Part shown: positions 59,199-64,000 of the stretch, one piece after another
How positions within the stretch are numbered: position 1 is the stretch's first letter
How the letters are laid out: each line of letters starts with the position of its first letter
Source of the DNA: Candidatus Trichofilum aggregatum
Lineage (GTDB): Bacteria > Chloroflexota > Anaerolineae > Promineifilales > Promineifilaceae
Direction of reading: 5' to 3'
Length of the DNA: 64,000 nucleotides
NCBI GenBank assembly: GCA_016716885.1
Contig: JADJUV010000025.1
Coordinates: forward strand, 1-64,000
Position numbers and translations under genes: made by a program
Notes under the pieces: generated by a model
The model's input: only the letters and a program-made list of their open reading frames with translations
What the model was told of the DNA's origin: nothing
Databases searched by the model: none

Positions 59199-59996
59199 AT
59201 GAAGGTAACGATAGCTTTGGGGCAGATGGATGTGATAGTAGGGGAGCCGGAACGGAACTGGCAGACGGTGCAACAACTGGCCCAGGACGCGGCCGCGCGC
59301 CAGGCTGATGTTCTGGTTCTGCCGGAGTTGTGGTCAACGGGGTACGATTTGGAGCACGCGGCCGCGCACGCCACCCCTGTAGACACGGGTATGTTCGCCC
59401 GTGTGGCCGATCTGGCCCGCGAACATCACTTGCACATCCTGGGATCATGCCTGTCGCTGTTGGGGGAAAATCGGTTTGGCAACACCCTGACCTGGTTTGA
59501 TCCGCAGGGGCAAAATTTGGCAACCTATAGCAAAATCCACCTGTTCCGCCTGATGGCAGAGGAGCAGTTTCTCACGGCGGGGGAGAAGTTGACCACCCTG
59601 GAAACGCCGTGGGGCAAGGCCGGGCTGGCGATTTGTTACGATTTACGCTTCCCGGAGCTGTTTCGGGCCTATGCGTTGGCGGGGGCGCGGCTGGTGTTTT
59701 TGCCCTCGGAGTGGCCCCATCCCCGCTTGGCTCACTGGCAGACGTTGGTACGCGGCCGCGCTATCGAAAATCAGATGTTCATGATCGCCTGCAACCGGGT
59801 AGGTACATCCAAAAACACCCACTTCTTCGGTCATTCCTGCATCATTGACCCCTGGGGAGAAACGGTCATCGAGGGCGACGAGTCGCCCCAACTGCTCGTC
59901 GCCACGATTGACACGGCGTTAGTAGACACCGTCCGGGCCAAAATCCCCGTCTTTGCCGACCGCAGGCCAGAGCTTTATGAAATGCGTGATGCGTGA
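59199..59996 (+). CDS. Omega-amidase, nitrilase superfamily
   Basis: The 265-residue enzyme has the nitrilase Glu-Lys-Cys triad: E in VLVLPELWSTGY (residue 43 or so), K in YSKIHLF and C in AICYDLRFPELF. It hydrolyses the terminal amide of 2-oxoglutaramate or 2-oxosuccinamate, removing the product of glutamine transamination. The partner transaminase is divergently encoded 231 bases away. Three GCGGCCGC copies fall in it, one in the conserved LVRGRAIEN segment. The stop falls in a GATGCGT tandem repeat. Confidence 0.9.
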   Translation: MKVTIALGQMDVIVGEPERNWQTVQQLAQDAAARQADVLVLPELWSTGYDLEHAAAHATPVDTGMFARVADLAREHHLHILGSCLSLLGENRFGNTLTWFDPQGQNLATYSKIHLFRLMAEEQFLTAGEKLTTLETPWGKAGLAICYDLRFPELFRAYALAGARLVFLPSEWPHPRLAHWQTLVRGRAIENQMFMIACNRVGTSKNTHFFGHSCIIDPWGETVIEGDESPQLLVATIDTALVDTVRAKIPVFADRRPELYEMRDA

Positions 59997-60009
59997 TGCG
60001 TGATGCGTT
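59984..60009. repeat. GATGCGT tandem repeat at the amidase stop
   Basis: Three GATGCGT units run through the last codon (RDA) and stop of the omega-amidase gene. Confidence 0.7.
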
Positions 60010-60056
60010 CAGCAGGCCTCGCGGCCGCAACCAACAATGAGCGATCTCACAATAGA

Positions 60057-60131
60057 CCATCAAACAAGCGATTCGAGTCTTGCGGCCGCGTCCAGCATGA
60101 CGCCGGGAACCAGCCCTATCTTGTACAGATA
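60057..60131 (-). pseudogene. Fragment matching the 3' end of the amidase gene
   Basis: Translated on the minus strand it reads KIGLVPGVMLDAAARLESLV. The amidase at 60880 ends KTGLVPGLMLACRPGSEGVL followed by LDAAARLESLI. The DNA is nearly identical (ATTCGAG.CT.GCGGCCGCGT, then CC.GGAACCA.CC) apart from a 30-base deletion. It forms a direct repeat flanking the 60.2-60.9 kb module. Confidence 0.75.
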
Positions 60132-60176
60132 GCAGAGCGGTGAACTAAACTTTGTCGAACATGGTAGAATTGGCAC

Positions 60177-60505
60177 ATGAGCGAAGGCAAACGGTGGACG
60201 GGTCGTGACCGATATGGTCATATGGTATACCTGACTCAAGAGCGGTGGGAACACATTATTGAGCCAATCAACCATCCCGAAATGACGGATTTTGAAGAAC
60301 ATCTGAAGGTCCGTTGCAAGAGGGTAGAAGACAACAAGACCCCCTCAACCCAAGAAAGTACCGCTATAGTAAAGCCTTTGCTGATCTCGTCCTGGACAAC
60401 ACCCACATTGTTGTCATCGTTCTGTTTGGGTTTGGTACAGGGGAAAACAACGAACCCATTCCCAACAACTACATCGTGACCGCTTATCAGAAAGAACTTG
60501 GGTGA
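60177..60505 (+). CDS. Predicted small nuclease-like toxin (frameshifted)
   Basis: ATG 60177 reads MSEGKRWTGRDRYGHMVYLT and ERWEHIIEPINHPEMTDFEE. Near 60310 the frame must change to LQEGRRQQDPLNPRKYRYSK and VIVLFGFGTGENNEPIPNNY, ending AYQKELG at 60505, about 110 residues. The 'R.YLT.ERW.HI...HPEM' start and the late T-A-Y motif recall DUF4258/PBECR-type endoribonuclease-like toxins. It directly precedes a DUF2283 gene, a combination seen in toxin-antitoxin loci. The assignment is tentative. Confidence 0.55.
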
Positions 60506-60507
60506 AA

Positions 60508-60887
60508 ATGATGAACAAACCACACTTTAATTATGATGAACCCAGCGACACGCTGTATGTCTCATTCTCTCCAGGTGAATCGGCCACGGGCATTGAGTTG
60601 AATGAACATATTTTGTTGCGGATTAACAACACAAGAACGCCGGGCGATTAGCTCACTTTTTTGATTATTCAATTTTGGCCGAAACAACAGAGGTTGGCCC
60701 ACGCAGTTTTCCCATTGCAGGCCTGTCTGAATTATCGGTTGATATGCAAGAAATGGTCTGGGAAATTTTGCGCCAGCCGCCCGTCAGTGAGGTGTTGGGC
60801 TTGTTGGCTTATACGCCCTTGATTGCTACAGAAATGACCCCATTACATTTCTACAACCTGCCATCATGGCCTGAGGTGGTTAGATAA
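60508..60887 (+). CDS. DUF2283 protein, probable antitoxin (frameshifted)
   Basis: From ATG 60508 it reads MMNKPHFNYDEPSDTLYVSF and GIELNEHILLRIN, the DUF2283 N-terminus. A stop at 60649 is bypassed by a shift near 60630; the other frame gives FFDYSILAETTEVGPRSFPI and MQEMVWEILRQPPVSEVLGL, the standard DUF2283 C-terminal half. It ends at 60887, about 125 residues, overlapping the convergent amidase stop by 8 bases. It likely neutralises the upstream small toxin. Confidence 0.75.
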
Positions 60888-62259
60888 GTGATTCGAGCCT
60901 CGCGGCCGCGTCCAGCAACACCCCCTCGCTTCCCGGCCTACAGGCCAGCATGAGGCCGGGAACCAACCCGGTTTTGCGGTCAATGTCGTACCAGGACGGA
61001 ATGGAAATGGCCGACAAATTGAGGATGTTGATGAGCAGGGTGGGAGTAAACACGCCCGGAACCCCAGGCCGAAGCACCGTCGCGGCCGCTTTGCCGTGTT
61101 TCATTGCCAACGCCCCGCTCGTGGGCAGAATCAGCACCCCATCCGCGCCTAATTTCTCGTAATACTTTTCCCGTGCCGCCGTGAATCGCTCCTCAATAGC
61201 TAAGGCTTTGCGCTCATTGGGTTTGATAAGGGGAGCCGCTAATAGCATGTTGAACACATATTTATGCACCGTGGGGCGGCGCAACAACTGCCTCTGCCCT
61301 TCACCCGCCAACGATAGTTTTTCCCCTTCAGCCGTGGTGAGCAGGTTAAAGAACGGATCGGCCAGGCAGTAGGCAATGTAGCTGATGTAATCTTGCACCA
61401 GGGGGCCGACTTCGGGGATGTCGAGTGTTTCGCTGGGTAGCCCTTCGCCTTGCCATTCGGCAATGCCCCGTTTGAGGGCGGAAGCTACGGCGTTGTCTTG
61501 CACATTCATGCGGAAGTTGGGGCGGTGATGAAGCCGTGCCGCGGCCGCATCCCCCCCCTCTCCCAACGGCTCGTCCGCAATCACACTGTAAACCAGCCGT
61601 GCATCCCGCACCGAACGAGTCAGGGAGCCTAAAGCCAGCATCGAGCCAATCATGCCGTCCATAACCGGCCAGGTTCCTTGCCGGTTGATTGCGGCAGAAT
61701 GGGGTTTGAAGCCCACCACGCCACAACAATGGGCCGGGTATCGAATGGAGCCGCCAATGTCTGACCCCACGCCAAACACCGTCGAGCCAGAAGCCACCAG
61801 GGCCGCTTCGCCGCCGCTGGAGCCACCAGGAGAGTGATCCAGGTTGAGTGGATTGTTGGTACGGCCATAACGCAAATTATCTGATTCATACGTCATGGCG
61901 AACTCCGGCAAATTACTACGGGCGATGATGATGGCGCCAGCCTCACGTAACCGGCGCACAATTTCGGCGTCTTGCTCATGGGGAATGGGGGGCATCCGCA
62001 TCGAACCGGCGGTGACGGTTTCCCCAGCCAGGCCAAAGGTCTCTTTGACGCTGATGGGTAAACCAGAAAGTGGGCCGGACTGCGGCGTGCGGGCCTGGGC
62101 CAGGGCTTCTTCGCGGAAGATGTGTACGGCGGCGTTGATGCGGGGATGTTGTGTCTCCAGGCGCTGGAGATACTCACTTACCACACCCTCAGCACTGCGT
62201 TCGCCACTCTGAATCTGCTTGAGCAACTCGGTGGCATCGGGTAGGGTCAGATAATTCAT
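60880..62259 (-). CDS. Amidase (amidase signature family)
   Basis: ATG 62259 (MNYLTLPDATELL) is preferred over the 62307 start. The 459-residue enzyme has the Ser-cisSer-Lys triad: K in PISVKETFGL, a catalytic Ser in HSPGGSSGGEAA, and cis-Ser in GSDIGGSIRYPA. It hydrolyses amide bonds like indoleacetamide hydrolase, fatty acid amide hydrolase or GatA, but GatB/GatC are absent and it looks like a stand-alone amidase. The substrate is unknown. The last residues (LDAAARLESLI) contain a GCGGCCGC copy and are duplicated at 60057. Confidence 0.9.
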   Translation of the reverse strand: MNYLTLPDATELLKQIQSGERSAEGVVSEYLQRLETQHPRINAAVHIFREEALAQARTPQSGPLSGLPISVKETFGLAGETVTAGSMRMPPIPHEQDAEIVRRLREAGAIIIARSNLPEFAMTYESDNLRYGRTNNPLNLDHSPGGSSGGEAALVASGSTVFGVGSDIGGSIRYPAHCCGVVGFKPHSAAINRQGTWPVMDGMIGSMLALGSLTRSVRDARLVYSVIADEPLGEGGDAAAARLHHRPNFRMNVQDNAVASALKRGIAEWQGEGLPSETLDIPEVGPLVQDYISYIAYCLADPFFNLLTTAEGEKLSLAGEGQRQLLRRPTVHKYVFNMLLAAPLIKPNERKALAIEERFTAAREKYYEKLGADGVLILPTSGALAMKHGKAAATVLRPGVPGVFTPTLLINILNLSAISIPSWYDIDRKTGLVPGLMLACRPGSEGVLLDAAARLESLI

Positions 62260-62307
62260 AAAGAGCCTCTTCAATTGGCGGGGTTGAGATGTTCCATTGG
62301 CAAACAA

Positions 62308-62388
62308 AACGGAAAGAGCCGTTTAGCTTGCCTATTGTACAAGTTCTTTCACTTCATCACATAAATCTGAAGTGAACTCTAGCCCGTA
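62308..62388. other. Short amidase upstream spacer
   Basis: About 80 bases with no gene. TTGCCTATTGTACAA and TTCACTTCATCACAT are AT-rich and could hold the amidase promoter. Confidence 0.3.
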
Positions 62389-64000
62389 TCAAACGGGTAA
62401 GGCTTCATCGTTGGCGAGGGCGCGGGCGTGGGCGGCGTCCATTTCGGTGATGAGGTCAATGGGGGTGGCGGCGAAACGGAGCGCGGCCGCACGTGCCCGT
62501 CCATCCTGCTCATAATCCAACGACCATTGCCCATGTTCCACCAGTAAGGCCAGCGACAACGCCCGGCCTAGCGTCATAGCAAAACGGCGTGCGCCAGCTT
62601 CGAGCGCGGGCTGGCCTTGCTGCGCGGCCGCGTTCAACCACGCCTGAGCATTAAACAGCGCTCGCTGAGCCGTGCGACCCGCGTTGCTGAGACGAGTATC
62701 ACGAGCCGCCTGCACGGCTTGATCAATTTTAGCCTTGATGGCATTCAAACCAGTCCCATCCGACAGCCCGCGCAGTGTGTCCAGAGACAACACGTTCGTC
62801 GTTCCTTCCCAGATGGGCAACACCTGGCTATCACGAAGCAGCATGGGCAGCCCGGTGTCTTCCACATAACCTGCACCGCCAAATGTTTCCAAAACCTCGC
62901 TGGCGACAGCCACCCCTTGTTTGCCGGTCGTCAATTTGGTGATGGAGGTCAAAATACGCAGCAGATCAGCCTGCTCCCCTTGTAATTCGTTGGCCTCATG
63001 CCGTCCAATCAGGTCAACCAGATAGAAACTGAGATGAAAGGCCGCTTCGCTCTCGGCCTGAAGGGTCGCCAGGGTGTCGAGATGCAGGGGTTTTTCGTTG
63101 AGGGTGCTGCCGAAGGCGAAACGACGTCGGGCATAATCACGAGCCAGGGCCAAGCCACGACGCATGAACGCGGCCGCGGTGACAGCGTTCCAGGTACGGG
63201 TCAAATGTAACATGGGCACGATGTTGCGCACGCCGTTTTCTAGCCCCATCAGTGGCTCGGCGGGCGTGCCGTTGAGCATCAATTCGGCGGTGGGCACTTT
63301 CCGGGTGCCCAGTTTGTCCTTGAGCCGGTTGACGGTAATGTTGAGTAAGCGGCCGCGGTCGTCACGCGTTTCCAGGTAAAACAAGGCCAACCCCTTGCCA
63401 CCAGGGCCGTTGCCTTCGGGCCTTGCCAGAGTCAGGGCCACTTGCGAACTGGCCGCCGAGGTGAACCATTTGCGCCCATAGAGCCGCCAGACACCTTGTT
63501 CATCCTGCCGGGCAATGGTTTCCGAGAGACCCACGTCAGAGCCACCCGTGAACTCTGTCATCCATTGGCCGCTGGTCCAAAAGAAGCCGGGGTTACGGCT
63601 GGTGAGGTGGGAAACGGCCCGGCTGATGAGTTTTTGGTTGCCGGAGTTGATTAGCGTGCGGGCGGCGCCGTCCGTCATAGCCAGGGGGCAGGTGTAGACA
63701 TCGGTCGAGGGGTGGAACAGGTAGGCGAGTGCGAACTGATGGGTACGGGCGAAATGGCCGAGCTTGGGTTCGTACGCGGCCGCGACCACCCCCATTTCCG
63801 CCGCGATTTTCTCCGCTCGTTGCCACAGGGGCGTCAGCTCAATCTCATCAAGCCGGTTCCCCCAGGCATCCCACTGATTCAACACCGGTTCATTAAGCCG
63901 GTCAGCTAATTGCAGCCGGTAAAGTTCACCCCCGGCTAATTCACCCATCGTAAACAAGTCCGTTTCTATCTCTTTCAACACATCGGCGGGCAAATGCCGC
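62389..64000 (-). CDS. AidB-like acyl-CoA dehydrogenase (5' end may lie outside)
   Basis: The frame stays open to the window edge; the first start in view (TTG 63993) is weak, so the true start may be beyond. The 534 residues match the ACAD11/AidB-type branch: GQWMTEFTGGSDVGLSE, WRLYGRKWFTSAAS, LFYLETRDDRGRLLNI, EVLETFGGAGYVEDTGLPM and PIWEGTTNVLSLD, with Glu in the catalytic YEGT-type position (WEGT). It oxidises acyl-CoA with FAD or acts in DNA-alkylation protection. Genes on either side are unrelated. Confidence 0.9.
   Translation of the reverse strand, partial: RHLPADVLKEIETDLFTMGELAGGELYRLQLADRLNEPVLNQWDAWGNRLDEIELTPLWQRAEKIAAEMGVVAAAYEPKLGHFARTHQFALAYLFHPSTDVYTCPLAMTDGAARTLINSGNQKLISRAVSHLTSRNPGFFWTSGQWMTEFTGGSDVGLSETIARQDEQGVWRLYGRKWFTSAASSQVALTLARPEGNGPGGKGLALFYLETRDDRGRLLNITVNRLKDKLGTRKVPTAELMLNGTPAEPLMGLENGVRNIVPMLHLTRTWNAVTAAAFMRRGLALARDYARRRFAFGSTLNEKPLHLDTLATLQAESEAAFHLSFYLVDLIGRHEANELQGEQADLLRILTSITKLTTGKQGVAVASEVLETFGGAGYVEDTGLPMLLRDSQVLPIWEGTTNVLSLDTLRGLSDGTGLNAIKAKIDQAVQAARDTRLSNAGRTAQRALFNAQAWLNAAAQQGQPALEAGARRFAMTLGRALSLALLVEHGQWSLDYEQDGRARAAALRFAATPIDLITEMDAAHARALANDEALPV

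Overview
The window looks like bacterial chromosome from the phylum Chloroflexota, probably Anaerolineae or Ardenticatenia. This is inferred from gene content and lipoprotein style, not from a marker gene: NarL-type two-component pairs, a WYL regulator, large Thr/Pro-rich lipoproteins, Val/Glu-rich linkers after lipoboxes, and a secreted protein ending in a short 'YLPLLL'-type tail. GC is around 57% by eye. Genes lie on both strands in short operons separated by hairpin-rich intergenic DNA. There are no rRNA genes, convincing tRNA genes, CRISPR arrays or intact insertion sequences. One SRP RNA is clear.

Layout: 1-2 kb, VWA/CoxE-like gene with a MoxR ATPase. 2.4-5 kb, small membrane gene, Uma2 remnant and a response regulator/GAF kinase pair. 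5.6-9.6 kb, membrane proteins, a CDP-alcohol phosphatidyltransferase and a secreted protein. 9.6-11.6 kb, second NarL pair. 11.9-18 kb (minus strand), alpha/beta hydrolase joined to acyl-CoA dehydrogenase, a helical-repeat protein, a PLP enzyme and threonine synthase. 18-20.4 kb, pabB, a DUF433/DUF5615 toxin-antitoxin pair and a membrane protein. 20.8-23.6 kb, folD and formate-THF ligase (one-carbon metabolism). 23.9-32.9 kb, lipoprotein, RRM protein, acetyltransferases, PLP desulfhydrase-like enzyme, regulators and a phosphoesterase. 33-38.9 kb, DNA polymerase I and an ADP-forming acyl-CoA synthetase/acetyltransferase. 39.3-45.5 kb, a multiheme cytochrome operon with 8, 14 and 10 CXXCH motifs plus a membrane cytochrome b. 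45.8-50.2 kb, peptide-type binding protein, a broken response regulator and a phosphoribosyltransferase. 50.2-52.9 kb, SRP RNA, a YabE-like 3D-domain protein and ksgA. 53-57.8 kb, hypothetical proteins and two divergent lipoprotein peptidases around a poly-G block. 57.8-64 kb, transaminase/omega-amidase pair, a DUF2283 module, an amidase and an AidB-like acyl-CoA dehydrogenase.

Two things stand out. First, the octamer GCGGCCGC occurs about 128 times by hand count, roughly once per 500 bases on both sides of gene boundaries, where a base-composition model predicts about 3. This resembles the cyanobacterial HIP1 palindrome with a different core. Second, the cytochrome operon could build a membrane-anchored conduit carrying about 32 c-type hemes; its first protein has a collagen-like Gly-X-Y stalk directly after the lipobox.

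At least a dozen genes are split by single frameshifts, several at homopolymers, and one intergenic region contains runs of 31 and 41 G. I therefore suspect indel errors in the assembly. Broken genes are annotated as parts of one ancestral reading frame where the joined protein makes sense.
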